From NCBI GenBank assembly GCA_918807975.1, contig OU964924.1, positions 6,584,501 through 6,648,500 on the forward strand: 64,000 nucleotides of DNA. Reading direction: 5' to 3'. Numbering within the stretch: the stretch's first letter is position 1; every line of letters starts with the position of its first letter. Positions 12,801-24,000 of this stretch are shown here, piece by piece. The notes beneath the pieces are model-generated. The model was not told the DNA's origin. It saw only the letters and a program-made list of their open reading frames with translations, and did not search any database. This DNA comes from Aplidium turbinatum (Eukaryota > Chordata > Ascidiacea > Aplousobranchia > Polyclinidae). A program made the position numbers and the translations under genes.

Positions 12801-15118
12801 AAGCATTGCTTGTTCATTCCGTTTGTGGGAAAAGAATCCAAAACGTTTGCTCGTAAAATCGGACAGTTTATGAAAAATAAATTTGATGTGGACGTTTTTC
12901 CTATTTATAAAACATTTAAAATTAGTTCTATTTTCAACTAATGTCCCAGACGCCTTCGTCTCTCTGCTCAAATGTCGTTTACAGTTTTACATGTCCGTGA
13001 GATTCGGCATTGACGTACATCGGTATGTCCACCAGACATTTGACCACGAGAGTACGGGAGCATCTGAACTTTAGAGACTTAAAGAAAAGTACCATCAAAG
13101 ACCATATCATGGATTGCTCTTTTTGCACAGATCGAAAATTCTCTATTGACTCATTTAAAATTTTACGCAAAGGCAAATCCCAATTTGACACAAAAATTCA
13201 GGAAGCACTTTTAATCAAACGCTACAACCCAAATTTAAACAAACAATTATTTGCGGGTGGCGCCTCTATTCTCCTCAACATTTATTAGTTGTATCACCTA
13301 CCCCGTGGTGCAAATTTCTTTGTAACTTAGTCATGCAGTTGCCTTTTCTTAATGTAATTTTTTCGTCTGTCTGTATGTTTTCCACTCTATTGCTTTTAAT
13401 CATTGCGTGTTTCTCTATGCTTTTAGTTAGTTGTTTAGTTAGTTAGTTACGGTAGTCACTGTCAAGAAGTGAAATTCATTGTAGTTTATAAATATTGGCA
13501 GATTCCTGATGAGGACTTAAGTTAAGTCGAAAACGTTTGAATGTTGAACTATTGTAAATATGTAATATACTGTTGTAATGCTCAACCCTGTGTTATTGTT
13601 GTGTCTTGCCTGCCTTTGGTATAAAAAAGCAAACTCTCTCCCGAAACTATAGTTCATATCAGTAGTTCGAAAATTTAAGACAAAAGTAATTTCATTTCAG
13701 AAGCCTGTGAATCTGTGAAATTCAATTATTATTAGCCTATAGACTCCAAAAATACTCTAGAACATAAGTGACAACCCTAATACAGTTTTATGATGTAACA
13801 AGTTAAAGATTCTTTGCATTGCATTTTTCTGAAATTTTTGAAAAGAAACAAACTATTTGTTTCCAACCTATCATTAATCCTTTCAGATTGATTGCATCAT
13901 CTTTTGATGAAACCTGATGATTGTGCTTGATTATCTTGGCAGCTAATGTGGGAATGTAGTGGCCAGCATATGATTCTCCTGTTATCCAGAAATCATTGGA
14001 TTTCAAGTGAGGATACCTTTTAAAAAATAATCAAAATATGATATAGTGAAGGGAGCGACATGTTAACTAGACTGAGCACTCATTAGTACAGCAAGCAATT
14101 TGCAATTTTCTAACCATAACGGCACAGCATCTACGCTAGCCAATTAGGCCATCCAATCAACTAAATGTTTCTCAGTAGGTGATTGTTGCAAGAATGGACA
14201 GCCATAAACACCGTGTTTCGCCAATGAGGCTAGGCTTGCCAATAACACACCACTAATTCTGCCACAGAGAATTGAACACCGCATTTACCAGTCAATTTAA
14301 CTCTTAACCTTGTGAAAAGATCAAGATCAAGTAACCAACATCAGTAACCAAGATCCAACAAAACCAGCAAGCGCCAAGGGAGGACATCGTGGAGAGGGGG
14401 TATTCTTCCTGGCTATCAGCACAAAGCTTAGCACTCACTAGTACCACAAATAATTTTGATTCTATTGAACTTTGCCTAGTTTTATAAAATACATTAACAA
14501 GGCAACATGCATATGAACAAATATTAAATATAGTAGACTAACTCAATAATAATAATCATACTAGAACTTGCTTAAAATAAATGAAAAGTTTCAAATAATG
14601 AAGCTAAAACATAAACAAAATGAAGAACAAATACAATAGTCAACAACTTTTACGTACAGTTTAAAAAACTTTAAAAGAAATTTCATGGAATCACTGGCTG
14701 TCCTTTCATCATTATATTGAATCTTTTTGCTTGTTTTTGAAAATCCAACACCAGCAGGAGCTTCAAGGAAAATCATATTTGCAATCTTGTTCCAGCTATA
14801 TTCATTGATGCCCAATGTCATGTTGGGTTTCACATAAAATGGACCCAACTCTCCAAGGAAACCTCCTAATGATGAACATCCGGGACCTCCATTGAGCCAC
14901 AAAACCAATGGGTCATTGAAAGGATCAGATTGAGATTCAACAAACCAATAAAACAAGCGAGTGTCATTTTCAGGATCAACACTGATATATCCAGAATATT
15001 GCTTGAAATTTATGGGAGTTTCGAGACCTGGCAAGTTAGTGATGACTTCACCGAGTGCATGATTTTGTGCAAAACAAAAAAACAGGCCAATAGTAAGCAG
15101 CACCCTACACCTTATCAT
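6837..15118 (-). CDS. S10 serine carboxypeptidase (cathepsin A-like), paralog B
   Basis: Six exons in transcription order: 15118-14658, 14016-13868, 11114-10702, 9903-9732, 8624-8548, 6968-6837. All introns are GT-AG with phases 2,1,0,1,0, giving 467 aa ending in TAG. Seen: a hydrophobic signal peptide (about 1-24); QYSGY and [18 protein letters not shown] (oxyanion/carboxylate site); GELGP with the second carboxylate-binding Glu; GESYAGHY with nucleophile Ser169; YSGDVD with the catalytic Asp (D390/D392 motif); AGHQVP with His445. Several NxT/S sites are present. Family knowledge: S10 enzymes remove C-terminal residues, typically at acidic pH in lysosomes or after secretion. The N-terminal half resembles animal cathepsin A; the QVGGY...GHQVP end resembles plant class II members. 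Intron 2 carries a Penelope-like element and intron 5 begins against a palindromic MITE. Start: the ATG at 15118 opens the signal peptide; an upstream in-frame ATG at 15169 would bury it. Confidence 0.9.
7961..8534. mobile_element. Palindromic MITE with TTAA target site, Tc1-like core
   Basis: A roughly 574-bp near-palindrome is flanked by TTAA at 7957-7960 and 8535-8538. Its ends are AGGGTGGGGAAACCC and the inverted GGGTTTCCCCGCTCT. The centre (about 8163-8331) is itself an inverted repeat beginning TAGTTGTGGCCAAAAG, a typical Tc1/mariner-like terminus, so a second element may sit in the centre. Each arm contains TGACGTCA-like and CAAAAGCGGCC strings. It lies in intron 5 of gene B, about 10 bp downstream of the exon 5 donor. 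Confidence 0.75.
8844..9362. mobile_element. hAT-like MITE
   Basis: Left end CAGTGGTTCTCAACTTT; right end, read inward, CAATGGTTTTCAAACTGAGG. These match the Charlie-type hAT terminus (CAGTGGTTCTCAAA, followed by a GGTCCGC-like string near the right end). No clear 8-bp duplication survives. Non-coding, in intron 4 of gene B. A possible B-box-like GGGTTCGAGTC lies inside at about 9046. Confidence 0.5.
10338..10632 (-). repeat. tRNA-derived SINE (family A), copy 1
   Basis: On the minus strand it has the family A body: GCAGTGCTGGTTCGATTTT (B-box region), GTGCGCACTTGAACAA, CTCTCCATTCAGCAG, and a tail ending in repeated ATTGA/TCAAT units. It lies in intron 3 of gene B. The family recurs at least eight more times in the window. 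Confidence 0.65.
11600..11626 (-). ncRNA. Hammerhead-ribozyme-like core, left terminus of Penelope element
   Basis: On the minus strand the order is CTGATGA, then a stem GACTT/AAGTC with a 5-nt loop, then GAAA. These are the two invariant boxes and stem II of a hammerhead ribozyme. Penelope-like elements are known to carry hammerheads in their terminal repeats. I could not confirm stems I and III or the cleavage site, so activity is open. Confidence 0.5.
11803..12941 (+). CDS. Penelope-like reverse transcriptase
   Basis: Two open frames (11803-12420 and 12423-12941) cover most of an RT. Seen: [10 protein letters not shown] and PLRPVVS near the N-terminus; SFDVKSL (palm motif A); [10 protein letters not shown] (motif B); RYIDDIF (catalytic YxDD, motif C); then LFLDIEI and a thumb-like segment. 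The order and the KVHK and RPVVS motifs are typical of Penelope-type RTs rather than LINE or LTR enzymes. The frame changes just after the YIDD block and the start lies inside the usual N-terminal region, so this copy is interrupted. Confidence 0.8.
13010..13288 (+). CDS. GIY-YIG endonuclease domain of Penelope-like element
   Basis: This 92-aa frame begins [18 protein letters not shown], which fits the second half of a GIY-YIG nuclease (YIG, the conserved Arg region, EH). It continues with a basic region and ends NLNKQLF. In Penelope-like elements this domain follows the RT and nicks the target DNA. It is in a different frame from the RT end. The GIY half is not convincingly visible just upstream. 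Confidence 0.75.
   Translation: MTYIGMSTRHLTTRVREHLNFRDLKKSTIKDHIMDCSFCTDRKFSIDSFKILRKGKSQFDTKIQEALLIKRYNPNLNKQLFAGGASILLNIY
13506..13532 (+). ncRNA. Hammerhead-ribozyme-like core, right terminus of Penelope element
   Basis: CTGATGA at 13506-13512 and GAAA at 13529-13532 flank a 5-bp stem GACTT/AAGTC with a short loop. It is the inverted twin of the motif at 11600-11626. Stems I and III are not established from the sequence alone. Confidence 0.5.
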
Positions 15119-16123
15119 AATTTCCAAGCTAATTCTAATTTCTTTGAGCTGTTCAACATAAACAAACACCAGTTATTTATGTTAATAAACCATTCATTAT
15201 AATAAGCTAAATGTGATACCGTACCGTAATCTATTTAATACAAACCTTAGAATGTTTAACTGAGTGATACATAGTAAGCTCTGATATCTTTCTAAGCTCT
15301 GCTGTAGGCAGCTATATCACCTACCTTCTCTTGACTGTAAATGTGATAGGTTAGTCAGAAACAAACCCAGCTTGTCTACCCACTCAAATCATAATTTGCT
15401 AACACTAAAATGAGAAAACGAAATGTTTATGCTTGATCAAACGGTTTGTTTGCCTTTTTTCAAATTGCAAAATGCGTGATGGAATTCCGTTCCTCGGAAG
15501 CTAAGTATTTCAGCTTACTTCCTGTTATGTTAATTTAATTCACTAGTGCTTTTTCTTTATCTCATGTTATGTTGTTATTGCTTATGTTCAGCAATTTGGT
15601 CAGAAATATAAACTAAATAACACCTTATCCCAACTCTGCATGCTCTACTAATCAATCACCATTGCCTCAGGCCTTTAGCTTCCGTTGTTGTTTAATGCTG
15701 CAATGTAGCACTGTTGTTCAAGCATTACTGTTAACATTACAATACACTACATTACTTCAACATCGGTAAGCATGGAAATGAGGTCATGCCCAGCATGAGA
15801 GCTGCTGTTTACTTCGTCACAGGCTGCTGATTTTGTGATCAGCTGATACGATGAGTTATCGCTCAAGCCTCAAAAAGGCAACTAGCCAATATTTTCTCAT
15901 TACATTGACTGATTACACGTTTGCAGGTGTTGAATATTATAAAAGAAGCGGATTTTGCCAGCTGTACCTAAAAATGCGGATGACTCATGTCTGTGACTTA
16001 TTCTGGCAATGCAAAAAGTGTCACAAGCTTCTGAGCTTCAAACAAAGGTTATTCAGCATGCGAATGTTCATGGAAGGAAACAGGCTACAGCAATTTGTTA
16101 AATCTGTTCTCCATGAAATGGTA

Positions 16124-16618
16124 CAGTAGAATTCGCCTATAGTGACTTTGGCTATAGTGACACTTCGCCTATAGTGACACATGTTGCAAAGTCCCGTTTG
16201 CAAACCATATGTTTTGCATAGAAATGACTTTGCCTATAGTGACTTCGTGTAGGCCTATAAGAACACTTTGCTTACAGTGACACCACATTTCTGTCCCTTG
16301 GGCTCAAAAATTACCGTATAAGGACACTTTACGGTGTATTTCCAGTTTACGTTGGAATCATGTTTTGTCCTTATCAGCATTTGCCAGTTTCCAGCCAGCA
16401 AATCCATCTTTTTACATTGATTTAACGTATGCAGAGGTTGAACCATAATGGATTGATTTGCTGCCTGGGTTTGAATTAAATCAACATGGGATGCGCATGC
16501 GCAGATACTGCAAAAGTGACGTTATCAACGACGTCATCATTCGTCTATAGTGACACTTCGCTTATAGTGACACTTTTTCCGCGGTCCCTTCAGGTGTCAC
16601 TATAGGCGAATTCTACTG
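16124..16618. mobile_element. pogo-like MITE, TA target site
   Basis: The ends are perfect inverted copies of CAGTAGAATTCGCCTATAGTG, written here without flanks, with TA on both sides (16122-16123 and 16619-16620). Both subterminal zones repeat CGCCTATAGTGACAC-like units. The ends resemble pogo/Tigger-type termini. No transposase frame. A short CCAGACAGCA-family repeat lies inside (about 16393-16469). A related, larger element lies at 34752-36417. Confidence 0.75.
16393..16469. repeat. Short inverted-end repeat, copy 2
   Basis: CCAGCAAATCC on the left and GATTTGCTGCCTGG on the right enclose TTTTACATTGATTTAACGT. It resembles the blocks at 303-379 and about 41540-41606. It sits inside the pogo-like MITE. 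Confidence 0.45.
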
Positions 16619-18016
16619 TAGTCTATTTTCTTGATCTGTTCAATTTTGTTATTTCTCATCATAACGTTTATTCTGAGAACAAACAGAACAAGAATTAGAA
16701 AAGAATAAAGTGACTAAAATACTAAAGTTAGCGTGAACAATGACTAGTGGAAGTGTGCCATTTAAACACTTCTGGCTGAAGCTAGTAGAATAGGCTAGGC
16801 CTATAGTAAACATAGAAAACCTTAACAAATGTACGGCAGGCCTACTGATAATGTAGATTAGTGCTGTGCAAGCTTTTCTTTTGTCGCCTGGCAAAGACAG
16901 TAAGAAAGGAGTTAAAACATTATTTTCTACAGTTACTAAAAGTTGGCAAATCAGGAAAAGTTTGCAGAATATAACAAGATCAGCGTGTATCTCTAGGTAG
17001 CAGTGATTAGTTCCAAGAAGATTTCAGATTCAATGATATTGTTCCATGCTAATCGTGAAATAGTAATGGTCATATTTCTGAAGTAGGCTAACAAAGTTAA
17101 GTATTCTTTGACAGGAAAACCAAATCCAACACTTTTTTTTTTGTCAATGCTATGGACACATTTTTAGCTATCCCATCTTTAACTTGTTTCTTCGGAATAG
17201 GGTACTATTTTCTATTTACCACTACCAGTAAATTCTTTTAGTTTTTTGAGTTCATTAATAAAGTGTTAAAACATATTGGCTGTGTATGCAAGATTGGTTA
17301 TCCAATGATTAATTATCTTCAAGATGTTTATACAAGTTATAGTTGTTCTGACTGTTGTTGTTAAAACGATGTCTTGAGAGAGTGGACGAATATTGAAAAG
17401 TAGCTGCGTGGATATTGGTTAAATTGAAAATTATCTACATAAAAACCTCTTGCAGAACATGCACCATGGTATTTAACTCCTGTGATATATTGAATGCTTT
17501 TCTGTGCAACAACGGGTCACTTTCTTTCAGGGGGTTTTACGATTCTGGCCAAGTGTACTCCAGTCTAGTCAACATGACAAACAGTAGGTGATCAACACAT
17601 CACTTAGTTTGGAACAATCAAAAGCAGAAGTTTTTGTGTGTGTTGTTTAATTGCTAACCTGTCTTAAAAGGGACATTTTTCAGTCATGTCATTTTTCATT
17701 TGTTCGGCATGAGTGTACTATCCAACACTGAACCACATGTTTCTTTGCAGCACGCTGTTCAGCTTATCAATGATGATCAACCAAGATATTGAAGAAAGTT
17801 TTTTTAAAGCTTAATGCAGTAAAACTGTGATAACAGCTTTCTAGTTGTGCAAACGGAAAGCAAAATGCAATTTTTAAACCAGTGAAAAACTTTCATAATA
17901 TCGGTATTGATTTTATCGACTTGATTGTCATTAAGAAGCTATACAAAATTGATTGTTTAATGTTTATACCAAACAATATGTAATTCTATGTTCGCATTGA
18001 CAGGAATTTGTTAACA

Positions 18017-21000
18017 ATGTATGGCTCCTTATTATTTTCTATCGGATTGTTGATTGGTCTTTCACAAAACCATGCTCTCGGTGAAATCATCACCAACTTG
18101 CCTGGCCTTGATACCCCCATAAACTTCAAGCAATATTCTGGATATATCAATGTTGATCCTGAAAATGACACTCGCTTGTTTTATTGGTTTGTTGAATCTC
18201 AATCTGATCCTTTCAATGACCCATTGGTTTTGTGGCTCAATGGAGGTCCCGGATGTTCATCATTAGGAGGTTTCCTTGGAGAGTTGGGTCCATTTTATGT
18301 GAAACCCAACATTACATTAGGAATCAATGAATATAGCTGGAACAAGATTGCAAATATGGTTTTTCTTGAAGCTCCTGCTGGTGTTGGATTTTCAAAAATA
18401 AACAAACAAATTCAATATAATGATGAGAAAACAGCACGAGATTCATTGAAGTTTCTTCTGAATTTTTTCAAAAAGTAAGAAAAACATTTGTGAGTTTACA
18501 TTTAAATATAAGAGTGTTCATCCCATTTCAATAATATGTCTCAAATTAGTACTGTTGTTGTGGTACATGTTCATAAAGAATCAGTGTTTGTATTTTTGAC
18601 TTTAAATAAACAAATAACAAAAAAATAGCAACCGTTTTTGGCCATGCATCTAACCTTCACCAAGTCTTTAAAAAAACTAATTTATATTGAATACGAAATT
18701 ATAGAGAACATATATACAGTATGACACTAAAATGTCTAAACATGATAAGGCTAGATGTGTAGTTGAAAGCATTTGCTATTTTATTTTTATTACCGGTATG
18801 TTAAATGTTGTGTTTTGCTGAGTTATTTCATTATATTTTTGACTTTGATCAGCATTATCTACTACTTGTTGTGGAACTTTTCTGTGGCATAATAACAGAG
18901 TGAATGAATAAACTAAGGTATCTGACTTTGTTTCCCTAAACCAGTTATTGTGTGAATGTCCGCATTGCACAACATGAACATTGCACACATTTTTTCTATT
19001 TGTCCTTTATAATATTCTTATTTTTTTGCAACTTGTATTGTCAATGTCCAACCTTCTATTTTATTTTCTCTTGATATTATTATTATTATTTATTTGCGTC
19101 AAACAAAGTTGTCCATATCCAAAACAAAAACAACGAAATAATACACAAACTGAAAATGCACAAAGATCACAGAGAGATGGATGGATGCCGTCGGTTTAAA
19201 AGCTCACTAAATGGGCTATCTACTGTTACAAATTTATATACAATGAGCGTTGGAAGAATTGAAAGTATTCAGAGCGATAAAAACAATCAGATGACATCAG
19301 GTCTGATATAAAGCGATTGGAGGAGTGAATGCAACGGTTGATAAACGAAAACATGTTTTTTCTCAATAAAGCATCAAACGTTGTTATATTATACATTACT
19401 TGATATTCACGGGCACTGACATAACGAGGCAAGTTGTGCAATATTCTAAAAGAATCATTGTAAGCAACACGTAATCGTTTTATACTAGAAGATCTAAACT
19501 TGTTCCACAACTGGGATGCGTAAAAGGACATACAATAAGAGCGAAATACAATGTTTTTTACAGAGGGTGAGCATTTAGCGAAATGAGATTTTGCATTGTT
19601 TGCAGCACAGTACTGAGAGCGTACCTGCCTTGAAATATCATTTTCATCTGAGAGAGAACTCTCAATAAATAATCCAGTGATATATATAATGCAGTTGTTG
19701 CTGCTGAAAAGAATTATTTTATTAAACAAACACAATAACCGCACCGGTATTGTATAGCCTATCTTTCTCATACGCGCCGACTTCCGAGGGGGCCGGGATC
19801 GGCGCCCCCATAAATATATGATTGACAGGCAACAAAAATGGCTTTACAAAGTAGTGTTTCAAAGATAAAATAGTTTGCGAAAGAGATTTAAATCATTTAA
19901 ACGGACAGAATGCCGAAAGCAAAAAACAGCAGCTGATCGCATGGCTTTCTCTGGAACGTGAATTACTACTGAGATGCGCACGGCACGCACCCTCACAGTC
20001 ACACACTGCTTATCTTCCCGCGCATGAGGAGCAACTTCAACGTCAAAACGAGTGATAGTAAAAAAGCGAATGCGAGATTGAATGTTTATTCTCATTTCAC
20101 GAGTTATCCAAACGTCCGTTAGATTTTTGTGACTTCAAACATGAAATCGATTTCAGCAAACTTTATCGAGTTGAAACTGCGACACAACGAACAGTTAAGT
20201 GAATACAGCAAAAGAAAAATGCATTTTTCAAAACTGTTATCCGTGTTTTTTTTCCATAAGCACTGTATTGATGTATATATTGTGAAAATATATACATCTC
20301 ATACACTCATCAATATACACTCCTGTACTATCGTATAACTTATACTCGAGTATAATGTAGGTCGATCTCGTGTATAAGTCGAACCCCTACTTTTGAGCTG
20401 AAAATCGGTGATATTTCCTTCTCCCGTTGGTCACAACGGTAAACCATAATCTCTTCGTGGGAAAATTGTAACATAAGATTTCCAGATCCGTTCGTCTGTA
20501 TGCAATGATGATGATGGCGTATGAGCGATCTTTCCAGGCTAGATTGGAGGGCAGGAGATCTTCAGCCACTCAACAGTCTCGTCGTGCAGGATTCTCAGAC
20601 CATGCGCACCGTGTGGAGGCCGGTGGATTAGGCAGTGGTGGATGACATGGTCTGCGGTCTGTTCCGTGGCACCACACTCGCATTCTGATGAAGGAGCCAG
20701 GCCCCACTTGTGCATGTCCGAACGAAAGCGGCCGACGCCAGTTCGCAGGCGGTTAAGCCTGACCCACGCAAGCCTTGCGAGGGACATCCCTGGTGGACGG
20801 GGATCGGCGTCGGGTATGAAGTCACGGAGCGCAGAGGTGTGATTTTGCCACTCCGTGTTCCACATATGGTTCGTCCAGTGTGCCGCACTTAAACCAAGTT
20901 CTTCTGCGTTCTTAAGGAGTTGTTGTGCGGCAGGCACAAAGGGGCGTCTTGATTTCAGCCGCTGCTTTATAGGTGGTGGTCTCTTGAATGTTGCATGGAG

Positions 21001-24000
21001 GAGATGGTCCGGGTCCAAAGCACGGCGAGCGAGAGAAATCGTGGCTCCTTTACGGCGTAGCTCAGCGGGTTGGATGCCTGCTAGGATGGGTAGGCAGTCC
21101 GTTGGAGCGGGACACAGGCATCCAGTCACAGTACACAGTGCGCCGTTGATGGCGGTATCAATCTGGTGGGTGTGAGAACTACGACACCAGACCAGCGCGC
21201 AGTACTCAGCGGTGGAATGAACAAGGGCTAGGGTAACTGTACGAAGAGTTTTAGCACCAGCTCGCCAGCCGAAACCCGCCAATCGCGTCAAAAGTGCGAC
21301 GCGTGTAGATAGTTTTTTGCGCAGTGACTTCAAGTGCCGGCGGTGCGTGAGTGACCTGTCCAGGGTAATGCCGAGGTATGTAGGTTCGGCACAGTAGGGC
21401 AGGCGTTCCCCATCAATCTTGATGTTTATCTCACGCTGTGCCTCTCGGTTGTTAAGGTGGAAAGCCGCCGACACTGTCTTTGACTTGCTGAGCTGTAGCT
21501 TCCATTTCTGGAGGTATGCTGATAGTGTTTGCATATCTTGGCTGAGGTTCCTCTCCACTGACTGCCAGTTTCCTGCTGAGTGCAGGAGTGTCAGGTCGTC
21601 TGCGTAAGCATATTTCCTGGAGGTGGTGGGGGGCAAGTCGTACCGGTAGGTGTATGATATATGTTGAACAGGAGAGGAGCCAAGACTGAGCCCTGTGAGA
21701 CGCCGTTTTTAAGTCGGCGTAGTCTGCTTCGACGACCGCTACCGGTTGTGAGGGTAAAACTGCGGTTTTGCACAAGTTCCATCATCATATGGACCATGTG
21801 TCTGTCAGGGAGCAGACGGAGTAACTTGCAGGTAAGGCCGCTATGCCATACGGTGTCATAGGCAGCCGTGAGATCAACAAACACGGCGCCAGCCTTCTTC
21901 TTAGCCGAGAAGCTGTCCTCAATGTCTTGGGTCATAAGTGTGACCTGATCTACGGTTGATCGTCCGTGTCGGAAACCAGCTTGTTCACGGGAGAGCTGCG
22001 GATCTATTATTGGTTCGACATGGGCGTAGATGAGTCTCTCGAGGATCTTGAAGGGGATGCAGAGCAGTGAGATTGGACAGTAACTCTTCGGGTCCCATGG
22101 GGGCTTCTTCGGCTTAGGGACTGCAACCACAAGGGCTCTTCTCCAGATTCTGGGAATTCTCAGGTGGCGCAAACAGCAGGAAAGGAAGTCTTTTAACCAG
22201 GACTTTAAGGAGGCAGCAGTATGGAGTATCAACTCCGGGCATAGGTGGTCAGGGCCCGGGGCTTTACCTGGCTTTATATGCTGGAGGGCGGCGGAAAATT
22301 CTTCCGGGGTGAACTCACCCGAGATGTTGTCCCCGTCTGGGGTTGTTACCCTCCAGAGGTCCGTCATTTCTTGCAAGACGGATCTATCTGATTCACGGTC
22401 TCTCGATTTGTATTTCTCGTTCTCCACAAGTTGTGAGGCGATGGAATTTGCTGAAACGGGACATTGTTGACGAGAGGCACGTGATCTGCCAGTTAGGTTG
22501 TTCAGTGTACTCCATGCTATGCGGCTGGAGTGCGTAAAGTCGATTGATTGAACGGCTTGTGTCCAGCGCTCCTTCCTCTTTAAGTCCAGCCTTGCCAGCA
22601 GAGCTGTGGCTGAGCTGTTGGTGTCATTGCCCTGAGGGGTGTGGAGGAATTCGGAGTAGAGGCTTTTGCACTCCTTATCCCAGCACGGTATGTAGGTCTT
22701 TCGTCGGCCGCGGGAGATGGATTGTTTTGCCGCTGATGTTATTGCATCACAAAAGTCCTGGTAGGCTTCTTCCACGTTGTTGGTGTGAGGGGATGGGAGA
22801 TACTGTGTGGCTTCATTTGTGAGGAGGCTATAGTACTCCCAGTTAGCCATTCTGAAGTTCCATCGATTGACAGGCTTGCTCGGGACAGGCATTATGAGCG
22901 TTGGAGCCGTGATAATCGAGGGTCGATGTTGGGACCTGGGGAACTTCTCTAGCACACGTCTGTCTGGTTGGCAATTATCGGGGTCATCACTTGCGAAAGC
23001 CAGATCGGGGTTTGTACCAGTGTTCCAGCGTCCGGAGAAGAAGCTCGCTGCACCCTTGGGATCGTGCAGTAGAATGAGGTTATTATTGGCTGACCATGAG
23101 GCCAGGCTTTCTGATGTTATTGCATCACAAAAGTCCTGCTAGACTTCTTCCACGTTGTTGGTGTGAGGGGATGGGAGATACTGTGTGGCTTCATTGGTGA
23201 GGAGGCTATAGTACTCCCAGTTAGCCATTCTGAATACAATGTATTGTATGCATTATGCAGTTAGCATGAATATTGTATGCAATGACCAAAAGAAACACTC
23301 TTCTGGAAACGTCTATTCAAGAATTGTATTTCTGTAAAAATAGCCTCAAAGCTGTCGAAATGGGGTGCAACGCGATACACCACAAAGCAAAACAGTTAAG
23401 TATGCGACCACCTTCCAAGTAACAATTTTAAGAATGATTAGAATACATGGCAATATCTCAAACGTACATAAGCAGTTAATATGACGCAATAATGAAAGGA
23501 ATTGTGAAGCAATTCTCAACAGGTGTTCAAAGGCGATGATGCAATGTTTCATCAGGTCTTACGAACGATGGTGCAATGTTGCATCATTTTTTAGTAAAAA
23601 TTCCATGACGTAATACGCTAAGATTCAGTAGACCTGAACGGTTTTATATGACGTTTGATTTGAAAATTGTCCGTAACATAGCGGCCCCTAGTTATGACAG
23701 TCTAACATGGCATAACTAAAAAAGAATTTAAGGACAATTTTGAGCCAATGAATAAAAACACACGATACACAAATTGTTTGAATCACTCACGTTTAAGTTA
23801 ATACGCAAATATAAAGGGCGTGCAAAGAATGAACAGCAATAAGAATAATACACGACGATACATGAAATTGGTACCATAGGTACACGCTAAATGACGCTAT
23901 ATACAATGGTTGCGATAATAACCAACTGTTCCGGGCTCAGACAAGTGTCGGCCACCGCAGACAAAACCAGGCTCAAACCCTAACACTTAGGTGTTCTTTA

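Larger units (their letters stand above)
11515..13620 (+). mobile_element. Penelope-like retroelement with inverted terminal repeats
   Basis: Long inverted termini (about 11515-11800 and 13320-13620) enclose an RT region and a GIY-YIG region on the plus strand. Both termini contain the same CAAGACACAACAATAACAC string in opposite orientation. Inverted or partial terminal repeats, a Penelope-clade RT and a C-terminal GIY-YIG endonuclease define Penelope-like elements. Each terminus carries a hammerhead-like core. The element is nearly full length for a short Penelope-like copy, but the coding region is in more than one frame, so it is probably dead. It is inserted in intron 2 of gene B, antisense to the gene. 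Confidence 0.85.
15119..18003. other. Shared upstream region between divergent genes B and C
   Basis: About 2.9 kb separates the first coding exons of B (minus) and C (plus), so their promoters probably lie here. It contains a pogo-like MITE (16124-16618). Acceptor-like sites sit close to both starts: TTGAACAG about 35 nt before B's ATG, and ATTGACAG ending at 18003, 13 nt before C's ATG. No TATA box could be assigned with confidence. Short open frames here (for example 15851-16129) show no domain. Confidence 0.5.

Noticed and set aside
15851-16129. Open frame of 92 aa between genes B and C
   Set aside because: No domain, no splice partner, and it ends in the tip of the pogo-like MITE.
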